NCBI RefSeq assembly: GCF_000182745.2 | Contig: NC_016027.1 | Coordinates: 1,305,001-1,369,000 of the forward strand | Source: Komagataeibacter medellinensis NBRC 3288 | Lineage (GTDB): Bacteria > Pseudomonadota > Alphaproteobacteria > Acetobacterales > Acetobacteraceae | Direction of reading: 5' to 3' | Length of the DNA: 64,000 nucleotides | Shown: positions 46,564 to 55,718 of the stretch, piece after piece | Layout: every line of letters begins with the position of its first letter | Numbering within the stretch: position 1 is the first letter of the stretch | The notes under the pieces: model-generated | What the model was told of the DNA's origin: nothing | The model's database searches: none | The model's input: only the letters and a program-made list of their open reading frames with translations | Translations under genes and position numbers: made by a program

Positions 46564-47234
46564 CACTGCGCTGTATCCCTGTCCTTCCGGCTTGCCTGGA
46601 TCACCATCTCGAAGGCAGACCATGTAATATCAAAGAACTGCTTCTTGCCTGCCTCTGTCTCGAACGGCTGCCGGCCCACCAATACCAACCGGAAAGCCCA
46701 CCCCGCGACCATGCCGGTCAGGCCGTGGGCAAGCTGTTCCAGCCACGCGACCTCCTGCGGGGTGTCACCCTTATTCAGGGCCCTGGCCAGAAGGCTTACG
46801 ATGTGATCGTAGAAGGTCTTGGCAATCTCGCCTGCCAGACTGTCCAGCAGGGCAGGAATGCGGCGGCCATCCACGATCATGACACGATATGTTTCCACCG
46901 TTTCGGGAATGAGGGAGAACTCAAGGAAACGCCACATGAGCTGCCGCAGCGCCTGCACCGGGTCATCAGGAGAAAGGGATGCTTCATGCATGGCATCAAA
47001 CAGATGGCTGCACCGCGCACGCACGACCGCCTTGAACAGATCTTCCTTGGAATGATAGCGCCGGTAGATGGTCGCCTTGCTACACCCCACCATGCGCGAT
47101 ATCCGTTCCATGGACGTGGCGGCATACCCATCGGCAAGAAAGGCCCGGGTCGCAATGTCGAGTACGGTGCGGTCCAGTTCTTCGGTCCCTTCAACGGAAG
47201 GCCGGCCACCGGTTTTATGAGCAGACAGGGCCAT
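46563..47234 (-). CDS. TetR-family transcriptional regulator
   Basis: The 223-residue protein has an N-terminal TetR DNA-binding domain (AFLADGYAATSMERISRMVGCSKATIYRRYHSKEDLFKAVV) and a helical ligand domain (family TetR_C of the AcrR/YcdC kind). It is the second gene of a three-gene leftward operon, 39 bases after the EipA-like gene and overlapping the Crp/Fnr gene. A 23-base palindrome upstream of the operon is of the type bound by TetR regulators, so self-control is likely. The ligand is unknown. Confidence 0.88.
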   Translation of the reverse strand: MALSAHKTGGRPSVEGTEELDRTVLDIATRAFLADGYAATSMERISRMVGCSKATIYRRYHSKEDLFKAVVRARCSHLFDAMHEASLSPDDPVQALRQLMWRFLEFSLIPETVETYRVMIVDGRRIPALLDSLAGEIAKTFYDHIVSLLARALNKGDTPQEVAWLEQLAHGLTGMVAGWAFRLVLVGRQPFETEAGKKQFFDITWSAFEMVIQASRKDRDTAQ

Positions 47235-47273
47235 TACTTCTCACACTTTCCTACGTTCGGTCACCCCATTGCA

Positions 47274-47828
47274 TCAGGGCTGCGCCTGACGGGCCGCAAG
47301 GCGGAAATAAAGCCGCGAGACCTGCCCCGACAACTGGGCACCATGGCTCCGACCGGCAAACTGGATGTCAACGCCCCGTGCGTTTTCCATGTCAATGCCA
47401 GTCGTGCCGCGCCCCAGCGTAGCCGTGCCGCCCACCGTCCAGTACGTACCGTTGAAATCCCTGATGCGCGCCAGGTTGCGCACACAACCCAGACCGGACA
47501 TTCTGGCCCCGCCGAGCGACAGCATGCCCCCACCCCGCACCGTAAAGGGGTAGGCATGTGGCCCGTCATGCAGTACGCCGCGCCCCCACATATATCCCAC
47601 CATAACCCCCACCTGGCGGGCAGACAGTTCGATGCGGACATCATGCTCCCCGCAGGCCGCCCGAGCAGCGTGGGAAAGTGTGGTGAGTGCCAGCAGGACA
47701 GAACAGGCACCTGCCACAAAACGATACGAAAGACCTGCCCGTCCCCGCATCCACCATACGCCTCCCGCCCCATGCGCGCTGCCTGCACCATTGCAACGCC
47801 ACCAACCGGTCATGCTGCCTCTGTTCAT
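47274..47828 (-). CDS. Exported EipA/DUF1134-like protein
   Basis: The 184-residue protein has a hydrophobic leader (YRFVAGACSVLLALTTLSHAARA) and a mature domain of glycine-rich beta strands: VGVMVGYMWGRGVLHDGPHAYPF, DFNGTYWTVGGTATLGRGTTGIDMENARGV and QLSGQVSRLYFRL. That order fits the alphaproteobacterial EipA family (DUF1134), small periplasmic proteins tied to envelope integrity. Cysteines at the mature start and in GLGCV could pair. CAGGA precedes the ATG at 47828. It leads an operon with TetR and Crp/Fnr regulators, which is unusual. Family assignment is by pattern memory. Confidence 0.6.
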   Translation of the reverse strand: MNRGSMTGWWRCNGAGSAHGAGGVWWMRGRAGLSYRFVAGACSVLLALTTLSHAARAACGEHDVRIELSARQVGVMVGYMWGRGVLHDGPHAYPFTVRGGGMLSLGGARMSGLGCVRNLARIRDFNGTYWTVGGTATLGRGTTGIDMENARGVDIQFAGRSHGAQLSGQVSRLYFRLAARQAQP

Positions 47829-47880
47829 AAAATCCTGCTCTGTCGGGATGGGGCATGCACGGGTCATGCCGCACCATTGA

Positions 47881-47903
47881 TAAAACGGTACGGTATCGTT
47901 TTA
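47881..47903. promoter_or_regulatory. TetR-type operator palindrome
   Basis: TAAAACGGTAC-G-GTATCGTTTTA is a 23-base palindrome with one mismatch, 53 bases upstream of the EipA-like start. The length and the ACG/CGT half-sites suit a TetR-family dimer, and a TetR gene is in the operon. Confidence 0.65.
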
Positions 47904-48120
47904 CAAAACCCGCATATTATCTGTCAATGCATTCAATCGGCACGGAATCCCCTTGCCTGGCAGCACCTTTTTACACCGTGCCGGCACCTCACCACAGGCG
48001 CACAAGGCATTGTAAAAACCGGCATGGCCACACTGCCCGGCCTATCAGAAAAGCCGGACGCATGGCGGGAGCCAGCGTTACGGGGCCGGACGCGGTCCTT
48101 GCCACATCCGCCCGCACCGT

Positions 48121-49353
48121 TCAGTCGATAGGACCGCGCACTTCCTTCAGGCCGTGGCAGCGGAGCACGAACATGGCCACAAGATAGACCGCAAGCCCAC
48201 CTGCCGACAGCAAGGCCCCCCCGATACCCAGCGAACCATACCCGAACTGGTTGGCCAGAAGGGCACTGCCCATGGATGCCCCGAGCGCGTTTGCAATATT
48301 GAACGCGGAATGGTTGAGGGATGCAGCCAGCGTCTGGGCATCACCCGCAAAATCCATGAGCCGGGTCTGCAAGGCCGGGCCAAGCGCATTTACGAATGCC
48401 GGGACCAGCAGCACGTCAATCATCAACCCCACCTCGTTATGCAGCACGGCAGGGAAGACGAGCATGACAACGGCACTCCCCGCCAGTGCGACAAGGGCCG
48501 CAAGATCAAGGTTGCGGTCAACCAGCCACGCACCCGCATTCGCGCCGATCAGCATCCCGGCACCGCACACGACCATATAGATCATGATCCGCCATTCGGG
48601 CACATGGGTCACGTTCTGCAGCACACTGGTCAGGTAGGTATAGATGGCAAACATGCCGCCAAAGCCGATGGCTGCCGTCAGCAATGTCAGCAGGAGTTGG
48701 ATATTGGCCAGTGCGCGGATCTCGCGCAGGGGGGAGTTTGCCCTGTTGGGTGTATCGGCGGGAATGTAGCGCCATACGCCCGCAAAGGTCACGAATCCCA
48801 GGGCTGCAATGATCAGGTAGGCGATCCGCCAGCCGAAATGATCGGCGGCGAAAGTGGAGAACGGCGCACCCACCAGCGTGGAAATGGCAATGCCGGACAG
48901 GATGCGCCCCACAGCCCAACCGCGCCGCGCCCGCTCTACCATGGATGCTCCCACCAGTGCCGATATCCCCATCACCGCCCCATGCGGCAGGCCGGTGATA
49001 AAGCGGGCGATTTCCACCAGTCCCGGCGTGGGCATGACCACGCTCAGGATGTTGGCAGTCCCGAACAGCAGGAACAGGATCAGCAGCAGTTCCCGCCGCG
49101 ACAGTCTCGCCCCCAGGATGGTGATGAGCGGCGCGCCCACCACAACACCCAGCGCGTAGGCCGTAATGGCATGCCCGGCATCGGATGCCGACAGGCCGAG
49201 GGATGCCGCGAATTCCGGCAGCATGCCCATGATGCCGAACTCCCCCGTCCCAACCACGAATGTACCGAAAGTCAGGATCAGGAAGGCGGCTTTTGTGCCG
49301 TGGGGTGCCGTGATCGGCAATGCTGCACGCGTGGGTGACATCGTTTCTGTCAT
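48121..49353 (-). CDS. MFS transporter, DHA1/AraJ-like exporter (second copy)
   Basis: The 410-residue membrane protein has twelve helices and the DHA1 pattern GTGEFGIMGMLPEFAASLGLS in helix 1, GARLSRRELLL in the 2-3 loop and LVGAPFS in helix 5. It is a paralogue of the exporter at 6.7 kb. The start at 49353 (MTETMSP) is chosen by the position of helix 1; a far longer frame to 49635 would cover the next gene and is rejected. The GlcG/HbpS-like gene lies 31 bases upstream on the same strand, so the two may be co-transcribed. Substrate unknown. Confidence 0.82.
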   Translation of the reverse strand: MTETMSPTRAALPITAPHGTKAAFLILTFGTFVVGTGEFGIMGMLPEFAASLGLSASDAGHAITAYALGVVVGAPLITILGARLSRRELLLILFLLFGTANILSVVMPTPGLVEIARFITGLPHGAVMGISALVGASMVERARRGWAVGRILSGIAISTLVGAPFSTFAADHFGWRIAYLIIAALGFVTFAGVWRYIPADTPNRANSPLREIRALANIQLLLTLLTAAIGFGGMFAIYTYLTSVLQNVTHVPEWRIMIYMVVCGAGMLIGANAGAWLVDRNLDLAALVALAGSAVVMLVFPAVLHNEVGLMIDVLLVPAFVNALGPALQTRLMDFAGDAQTLAASLNHSAFNIANALGASMGSALLANQFGYGSLGIGGALLSAGGLAVYLVAMFVLRCHGLKEVRGPID

Positions 49354-49384
49354 CTTGATCAAAGTCCGGCAAAAGGAAAACGGG

Positions 49385-49783
49385 TCAGGCCACAAGGGTT
49401 GCCGCGGCAATACGCGCAATCTCAACATCATCGTGCGTACTGGCGCCTGATACGCCAATACCGCCGAGCATGCTGCCATCGGGTGCCCGCAGTACAAGCC
49501 CACCGCCAAAGCTGGCCAGGCCGCCATTGGTGTTTTCCAGTGTATAGGCCGCGCCATCAGGGTGGCCGATTTTGGCAAATTCGGCGCTGTCCATCTGGAA
49601 CAGCACGGCAGTGCGGGCCTTCCTGTTGGCGACATCGATCACACCCAGCGGCGCGCCATCCATGCGGATGAACGCCACGGGCCACGCCGCCGCATCGAGA
49701 ATGGATATGCATACACTTACCCCGCGCCTGCGGGCTTCAGCGTGGGCGGCATCAAGCATGGTGGTTGCCTGGGACAGTTTCAT
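49385..49783 (-). CDS. GlcG/HbpS-family small protein
   Basis: The 132-residue protein is a single GlcG/HbpS domain (DUF336, PF03928). Hallmarks are MLDAAHAEARRRGVSVCISILDAAAWPVAFIRMDGA, the ANRKARTAV block and GIGVSGASTHDDVEIA. Some members bind heme or cobalamin or belong to glycolate or diol operons; this one has no signal peptide and no partner enzyme nearby. It precedes an MFS exporter gene on the same strand. The ATG at 49783 is the family start. Confidence 0.85.
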   Translation of the reverse strand: MKLSQATTMLDAAHAEARRRGVSVCISILDAAAWPVAFIRMDGAPLGVIDVANRKARTAVLFQMDSAEFAKIGHPDGAAYTLENTNGGLASFGGGLVLRAPDGSMLGGIGVSGASTHDDVEIARIAAATLVA

Positions 49784-49882
49784 GGACGTGGTTTCCGTGC
49801 CTTATTGGTCAGACAATGCAAAATAGCCCCATCCCGGACCAGGCGTAACGCGCCAATGGACACAATCCCCATTTATTCAACA

Positions 49883-50590
49883 TTATTGAATGGTGGCCTG
49901 TTCCACATGCCGCATTATCCATGCCAGACGGACAAGGCGGTAGCGCGGCATCTGCGCCGAAGGGTCAGTCAGGGCAATGCCTGGCCCGCACTTCCGCGTT
50001 CTCCCGCCATGGCACCACCACACCGTGTTTGCCCGGTTGGCTGGCCTCCAGGTCCAGGGCATATTCTCTGACCCGGACCACCTTGATCTCATCAAGCACT
50101 GTGGCGTTGAGCGCATGGGCGCGGGTTGCATAGACACGCCTGCCCAGGTCGGGCATGAAAGCCAGAGAAGGCAAGCTCCACTGCCGAGCCTTCCAGCGTT
50201 TCGCGCCGTTGCAGGCGCGATGCACACACCACCGGGTCGCGTGGCCCCACAATATCCAGATAGACCGCTTCCTCCTCGCTGGACACGCCCGGATAGGCGG
50301 TGGCCCCGCTTTCGTGCGCAATGGCCTCAAGGGTCAGGTGCATGCGGGCGCGCAGTCCGTCATCATCACCTGCAATGCGTGAGAGGTTAAGGATACGCCC
50401 GCCCAGATGATACGGCCTTCGCTGCACGTAGCCCAACTGGTCCAGCGTCTTGAGGATGTTGTGGACGGTGGTTTCTCCGATGCCCGAAATGGCGTGATCT
50501 GCTGCAGGCGCGCTGCCGCCTTACCTGCGCGATGATTTCCAGAATAGCGGCGGAACGCTCTATGGACTGGACCCGTTACGGCACCTTTCC
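49883..50590 (-). pseudogene. IclR-family regulator, frameshifted
   Basis: Pieces of an IclR regulator run leftward in changing frames. SIERSAAILEIIAQ is the start of the helix-turn-helix domain near 50560. GYVQRRPYHLGGRILNLSRIAGDDDGL, EAIAHESGATAYPGVSSEEEAVYLDIV and ETLEGSAVELAFSGF follow around 50150-50436. VLDEIKVVRVREYALDLEASQPG and a further-shifted tail complete the effector domain near 49900-50100. At least three frameshifts are needed to link them, so no functional regulator is made. Its former targets may be the adjacent GlcG/HbpS and MFS genes. Confidence 0.8.
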
Positions 50591-50979
50591 CACAGCCTGC
50601 TCTCCCTGCCCCCGCATGGCCGAATGTGCAGTTCCATCGCCCGGCCCCACCATGTCAAGATAACCGTGGCAAGGCTGGAGCGCGGCCATGACACGTCAGC
50701 CTGACTGGTCATGCGCCCCTTGGCTGTGGCATATACCCCTCACATGTCATTTCATCAGGGAAATACAACGCAACTGGCCACCGCACGAAATTTTCATGCC
50801 TGCTCGTGCATGCTGCCTGCCCCGACAACATGCCCGGGCACCGGGGCGTATCCCGGGCGCCGTCCCGTTCCATCCTTTCCGCTACCCTGCCCCTGTCAGG
50901 AGGTATGGGCATCGGGACGCAGGATTGAAGCAAGACAGGCGCGTCCCTTCCCGGCCGCCACATTTTTCTGGAGTTGAGG
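50591..50979. other. Intergenic region upstream of the epimerase
   Basis: About 390 bases between the IclR remnant and the epimerase. Open frames present on both strands overlap and match nothing I recognise. No strong hairpin or operator symmetry was found. Confidence 0.4.
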
Positions 50980-51987
50980 ATGCGCGTTCTTGTTACCGGC
51001 ACGGCCGGGTTCATCGGCTTTCACGTTGCCCGGCGCCTGCTGCGTGAAGGTCATGAGGTCACGGGCATAGACGGCATGGTCCCCTATTATGACGTGGCGC
51101 TGAAACACGCACGCCATGCCATGCTGCGGGAATTCGCGCAATTTACCTGCCATGAATTCATGCTTGAAGATACACAGGCCATTGCGGCCGCATTTGAGCA
51201 GAGCCAGCCAGAACTGGTCATCCACCTTGCGGCACAGGCCGGTGTGCGCCACAGCATTGAAAACCCGGGCAGCTACATCAGCGCCAACATCGTGGGAACC
51301 TATAACATTCTGGAACAGGTCAGGCAGCACAGGCCCGGCCATGTCATGCTGGCCTCGACCTCGTCCGTCTATGGGGCGAACAGGGAAATACCCTTTGTGG
51401 AATCCCAGCGCTGCGACCATCCGCTCAGCCTGTATGCCGCAACCAAGAAGGCGACCGAGGAACTGGGACATTCCTATTCCCATATCTGGGACATCCCGTT
51501 CACCGCCTTTCGCTTCTTTACCGTCTATGGCCCGTGGGGGCGGCCGGACATGGCGCTGTTCCGGTTTACCGCCAACACTCTGGCGGGCAAGCCGATTGAT
51601 GTTTACAATAACGGGATCATGGAACGCGACTTCACCTATATTGACGATCTGGTGGAGGCGATCTGCCTGCTCATGGTCAGACCACCGCTCAGACCGGGCG
51701 AGCCTGATCCCGGTGCCAGTCCCGTTGCACCCTACAGGGTAATCAATATCGGCAACAGCCAACCAGTCAGCCTCATGGCGTTCATCGCAGCAATAGAAAA
51801 AGCGCTGGGCAGGCCGTGCATCCGCAACTACATGCCCATGCAACCGGGCGACGTACTGCGCACCTGGGCGGACTGCACCGCCCTACGGCAACTGACAGGC
51901 TTCTGCCCCGCCACGTCGGTCCAGGACGGGGTTGATGCCTTCGTGGCATGGTACAGGGATTATTACGGGCCTTTCCCCACCACCTGA
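50980..51987 (+). CDS. NAD-dependent nucleotide-sugar epimerase (UDP-glucuronate 4-epimerase type)
   Basis: The 335-residue enzyme is an extended short-chain dehydrogenase. The NAD motif is VTGTAGFIGFHVARRL at the start, the catalytic S/Y-x3-K is STSSVYG and YAATKKA, and family blocks include HLAAQAGVRHSIENP, FRFFTVYGPWGRPDMALF and ERDFTYIDDLV. As I recall these match CapI/LpsL UDP-glucuronate 4-epimerases, which make UDP-galacturonate for surface polysaccharide. GGAG lies seven bases before the ATG at 50980. No glycosyltransferase gene is next to it. Confidence 0.88.
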   Translation: MRVLVTGTAGFIGFHVARRLLREGHEVTGIDGMVPYYDVALKHARHAMLREFAQFTCHEFMLEDTQAIAAAFEQSQPELVIHLAAQAGVRHSIENPGSYISANIVGTYNILEQVRQHRPGHVMLASTSSVYGANREIPFVESQRCDHPLSLYAATKKATEELGHSYSHIWDIPFTAFRFFTVYGPWGRPDMALFRFTANTLAGKPIDVYNNGIMERDFTYIDDLVEAICLLMVRPPLRPGEPDPGASPVAPYRVINIGNSQPVSLMAFIAAIEKALGRPCIRNYMPMQPGDVLRTWADCTALRQLTGFCPATSVQDGVDAFVAWYRDYYGPFPTT

Positions 51988-52020
51988 GTACCCGCGTGCC
52001 ATCGTGTCGGGACAGTCAGG

Positions 52021-52602
52021 TCAGGCTGCCTGTTCCCTGCGGGCCAGTATCTCCATCTTCCTGATGGCCTGAAGCCTGCCTTCCACGGGAAGGGAGCGAT
52101 ACAGCGTTATCATGTTCCTTTCATCCTCCGTAACCGTGATGGATGTCCGCTCATGATTCTGCCCGTTGAGAAACACTTCCTCACTGATACCAAATACCCG
52201 TGCAATACGCGGCACATGAGCACGGATATGGTTGGCGCGTCCCGTTTCCCAAAAGGCAATGGCCGAACGTGACATCCCCAGCATATCGGCAAATGCCTGC
52301 TGGCTCAGACCTGCGGCCCGGCGCAGCAACTGGATGCGCTGCCCGATCTCGCGCGAGGGCGAAAAGCCGTGCAGGCTGGCTGCCGACAGGCCCTCATCGG
52401 AAATGGCATGACTTAGCTGTATCCATTTACGAAAGCCCAGCACGGTTGTTGCCTGCGCTTTCCGACCGGAAAGCGAACCGGCCTTCCTGCTGAATGTAAT
52501 GGCGTTACCACTGATCCGGTCAATAATACGGACCTCGTTACGCGGTGGCGCACCTGTCCATACCTGCCCGGCTTTCAGGGTAAGGGCGTTATTCATGTCC
52601 AT
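52021..52602 (-). CDS. XRE-family transcriptional regulator
   Basis: A 193-residue protein with an XRE helix-turn-helix in the middle (IGQRIQLLRRAAGLSQQAFADMLGMSRSAIAFWETGR) rather than at the N-terminus. The preceding 100 residues have beta character (AGQVWTGAPPRNEVRIIDRISGNAITF) and may form a sensor domain I cannot name. The tail is helical. The gene follows the Hint-domain gene on the same strand with 57 bases between, so it may be in one transcript and regulate it. Starts at 52602, 52596 and 52650 are all in frame; none has a strong ribosome site. Confidence 0.75.
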   Translation of the reverse strand: MDMNNALTLKAGQVWTGAPPRNEVRIIDRISGNAITFSRKAGSLSGRKAQATTVLGFRKWIQLSHAISDEGLSAASLHGFSPSREIGQRIQLLRRAAGLSQQAFADMLGMSRSAIAFWETGRANHIRAHVPRIARVFGISEEVFLNGQNHERTSITVTEDERNMITLYRSLPVEGRLQAIRKMEILARREQAA

Positions 52603-52658
52603 GGGTTCGGTCCGCCCCGCACCCATCTTCGTCAGGCTGGCACGGGGCATGTGTATGG

Positions 52659-54575
52659 TCAGGCTGTCAGGCGTTGCAGGTCATCGGTGCCAGTTGCCGG
52701 CATATCGGCATAGGGACCGCCCGCAATGATTTCGAGGCAGAGCAGACCCATAAGGGTCGGGTGGCGTGGACCCAGCGCCAGTTCGGCCCGGCCATTGCTC
52801 CAGCGGCAACGCCCGTCGCCTGATGCATGCCATCCCTCTGCGACTCCCTTGTCCAGATGGGAAGAAAGCGTATAGGCCACACTCCCCTCAAACAGCCTGA
52901 TCTCCCCGATCAGCACACCAAGCTGGCGGCGATCATCCACATACGGTCCTATCGCATCACAGGGCCTGCTGGTGCGTGACATGATGCTTACAGAACGCAC
53001 GCCGGGTGGGATCATGAAGATGGAAAAGCCGCGATTCTGGCGCATCTGCCGGATAACCGCACCATTATCGGCAATCAGATGCACATCCGCATCATGGGTC
53101 ATTACGGGAGGAGTGACACGGATTTCATGGAGGGTCTCGCGCGCCCGCGTTTCAAACTGGTGATAAAGGGGACCCACCACTTCCGGCGCAACCAGCAGCG
53201 GGGCCGCCGCATCTTTAGCCCAGGATCGGACCGGTCCCCTGCCAATGCTGACAATAGTGCCGCTGGAGCGGAAGGTATGGCGGTTCCCCGTATCGAGGTA
53301 GCTTTCCGTCAGCATGCCATCGGCCATGATGACGGCATGCTGCTCTGTCTCGATATGGTAATAATCATAGGTGGTAATGGAATGGTCATAGAAAATGGAG
53401 CGACCGTTCACCAGCATGCGGACCGGCACGAACCCGCCTTCCAGAAAGAGCGAATGCTCCGCCGTGATCAGCATGTCGCGGTAGGGTATGCCATCGGCAA
53501 TGGCATCCTTCACGATACGGACGGGATAGCCCGCCTCATCATCGGGCAGGCCCGGACGGACGGTGGCCCGAGCCGTGCCCGTCCAGACGACCCTGCGCGC
53601 CTGCGGCTGGCCTGCGGTGTAAGTGACCACCTCATCACCGACATTGATGTCCTGTACCGCCACGTCTCCCGCCGGGGTCCGGATCATGGTGTCGGGCAGG
53701 AAACAGACACCAATATCCGTATTCCCGCCCACGTAGCTGATCTGGAGCGGATTATCCGTGCCGCCATCCGCCACGCTGTAGTTACCATTGGCAAGGCTTG
53801 CATCGGGAGACATGGAGACCTGATAGGCCGCGACCTCCGACCCGTCGCGTCCGTACAGCGTTATGGTTTTCGTGCTGTCACCAGTTATGGTGTAGTGGTC
53901 GATGGGAGCCGTGGTGTTCTTGAGCTGGATGGTATCGAGCGATGGATCGTAATTGTTGAACGTGATCCCTGACACGCCATTGGCGGCAATCAGGTTGAGG
54001 GCCGAATTGTCGGCATTGAGCACAAGCGTGCCCCCCCCATCCTTGAAGTTGACCGTGGAACCGGTCAGGATACTAATGAGATTGCTGCCACCATCATACG
54101 TACCGCCATAGCCTATGTTGATGGTCGAACCAGCCAGCAGCCCCAGCACCAGATTGCCCGAGAAGGTTGCCGTGCCACCATAGATATTGACGGTATTACC
54201 CGAAAGCGCATTGACCAGTATGTTGATGTTGGTATCGCCGCCAATATAATATGTATTGCCGCTGATCGCACTGGCCACGACATTGATGGCGCCTGTACTG
54301 CCAGGCATGGAAACGTAATTGCCACCAATAAGACCAACAAGCGTGGTGATGGAATCCGACCCGGTAACCACATCACCCGTTGGCGCCACTTTCAGCTGCA
54401 ACAGGTCAATACCGGTATTGATCCCGTCCAGGGTCTGGATCGTGTTGCCATCCGCGTCCGTTATCGTAACGTCATAGGATGTTGTCGTCAGCAAGAAGGG
54501 AATGCCGATTGTCGTTCCGGTTTCGCTATAGGTTACACCGGACGCCGTGGTGGCTGTGGTCATGTTGATGTCCAT
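52659..54575 (-). CDS. Hint-domain protein with N-terminal beta-repeat region
   Basis: The 638-residue protein has three parts. Residues about 70-205 contain imperfect Thr/Asn/Gly-rich repeats such as SGNTVNIYGGTATFSG and AGSTINIGYGGTYDGG, likely a beta-helix. Residues 291-435 form a Hint domain (Hint_2, PF13403): the leading Cys291 in VCFLPDTMIRTPAGDVAV, then VQDINVGDEVVTY, and TAEHSLFLEGGFVPVRML with His374. Residues 436-638 are a mixed domain found in related acetic-acid-bacterial proteins. Hint domains can self-cleave like inteins; no following splice domain is seen. No signal peptide is visible, so export, if any, would be by a nonclassical route. Confidence 0.8.
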   Translation of the reverse strand: MDINMTTATTASGVTYSETGTTIGIPFLLTTTSYDVTITDADGNTIQTLDGINTGIDLLQLKVAPTGDVVTGSDSITTLVGLIGGNYVSMPGSTGAINVVASAISGNTYYIGGDTNINILVNALSGNTVNIYGGTATFSGNLVLGLLAGSTINIGYGGTYDGGSNLISILTGSTVNFKDGGGTLVLNADNSALNLIAANGVSGITFNNYDPSLDTIQLKNTTAPIDHYTITGDSTKTITLYGRDGSEVAAYQVSMSPDASLANGNYSVADGGTDNPLQISYVGGNTDIGVCFLPDTMIRTPAGDVAVQDINVGDEVVTYTAGQPQARRVVWTGTARATVRPGLPDDEAGYPVRIVKDAIADGIPYRDMLITAEHSLFLEGGFVPVRMLVNGRSIFYDHSITTYDYYHIETEQHAVIMADGMLTESYLDTGNRHTFRSSGTIVSIGRGPVRSWAKDAAAPLLVAPEVVGPLYHQFETRARETLHEIRVTPPVMTHDADVHLIADNGAVIRQMRQNRGFSIFMIPPGVRSVSIMSRTSRPCDAIGPYVDDRRQLGVLIGEIRLFEGSVAYTLSSHLDKGVAEGWHASGDGRCRWSNGRAELALGPRHPTLMGLLCLEIIAGGPYADMPATGTDDLQRLTA

Positions 54576-54707
54576 ACCATTTGCAAGTGATGGTATGTGT
54601 TTTCATACAGAAAACAAAAAAAACGGTTAATTTCTCGGTCTGGCCAAAAGAAAAACCATCCCTGGCAGGGCCTGTACTGTCAGGGACCACGCAGGGTATG
54701 CCTCTAT

Positions 54708-55718
54708 CTAGAATTCCAGACAGATCTTGCCGAAATGGCGATTGCTTTCCTGATGGCGGAAAGCCGCAACGATCTCCTCAAGCGGGTACACAGCATCAAT
54801 GACGGGGCGTATGGCCGTGCTGTCAAAAGCCCGCACCATGGCTTGCTGGTCCGCCCTGCACCCCACCAGCACGCCCTGCAGGCGGAACTGTTTCATCAGC
54901 ATGGGCACGATGGCCAGCTCGCCCGCAACACCGCCCAGAATACCGATAACCGAAATATGCCCCGCAACCCGGACCGCCGCCATGGACTGTTCCAGTGTTG
55001 CCGCACCACCAACCTCAATAATGTGGTCAACCCCCTTCCCGTCCGTCAGGTCCCATGCCGTCTGGCCCCACCCGGCATCATGCCGGTAATTGATGACATG
55101 GTCCGCACCCAGTGCACGCAGGCGTTCAAGCTTTGCATCGCTGGAGGATGTGGCAATGACTGTCGCCCCAACCATTTTTGCAAACTGCAGGGCAAAGATC
55201 GACACCCCCCCCGTGCCCTGTACCAGGACCGTATCGCCCGGCTGGACCTGACCATCGACAAACAGGGCACGCCAGGCGGTCAGGGCCGCTGTTGTCAGTG
55301 TGGCGGCCTCGACATCCGACCAGCCACGCGGCGCGTGGGTAAACGATGTTGCCGGTGCGGTGACCTCCTCCCGGGCGTACCCGTCCACGCCATCACCGGG
55401 CACCGTGGCAAAACCGATCACATTCGGCCTGCCGGAAAGCCATGTCGGGAAAAACGTGCTGACAACCCTGTCACCGGGCGCAAATTCCGTAACACCTTCC
55501 CCCACTTCCAGCACTTCGCCCGCGCCATCGGCCAGAGGAATGCGCGGCATGGATGGCCCCCACATGCCGCTTACAACTGCATAATCATGATAATTGAGCG
55601 ATGAGGCGTGCAGGCGTACCCTGATTTCACCAGCGCCGGGGGCGGGCGGGGCATGCTGGTGTGAAATAACGACATTCTCGAAACCACCCGGTGGCTGCAC
55701 CACAACTGTTCTGGGCAT
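54708..55718 (-). CDS. MDR-family zinc-free oxidoreductase (quinone-reductase-like)
   Basis: The 336-residue enzyme is a medium-chain dehydrogenase/reductase. The N-terminal GroES-like half has IRVRLHASSLNYHD and ADGAGEVLEVGEGVTEFAPGDRV. The NAD(P) half has VLVQGTGGVSIFALQFAKMVGATVIATSSSDAKLERLRALGADHVINY. Cys and His residues for catalytic or structural zinc are missing, so it belongs to the zinc-free quinone reductase/zeta-crystallin-like side. It probably uses NADPH to reduce an enone, quinone or related substrate, or oxidises an alcohol. Confidence 0.85.
   Translation of the reverse strand: MPRTVVVQPPGGFENVVISHQHAPPAPGAGEIRVRLHASSLNYHDYAVVSGMWGPSMPRIPLADGAGEVLEVGEGVTEFAPGDRVVSTFFPTWLSGRPNVIGFATVPGDGVDGYAREEVTAPATSFTHAPRGWSDVEAATLTTAALTAWRALFVDGQVQPGDTVLVQGTGGVSIFALQFAKMVGATVIATSSSDAKLERLRALGADHVINYRHDAGWGQTAWDLTDGKGVDHIIEVGGAATLEQSMAAVRVAGHISVIGILGGVAGELAIVPMLMKQFRLQGVLVGCRADQQAMVRAFDSTAIRPVIDAVYPLEEIVAAFRHQESNRHFGKICLEF

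Noticed and set aside
46557-48131. 524-codon plus-strand frame opposite TetR and the EipA-like gene
   Set aside because: Antisense shadow of supported genes with non-protein-like composition.
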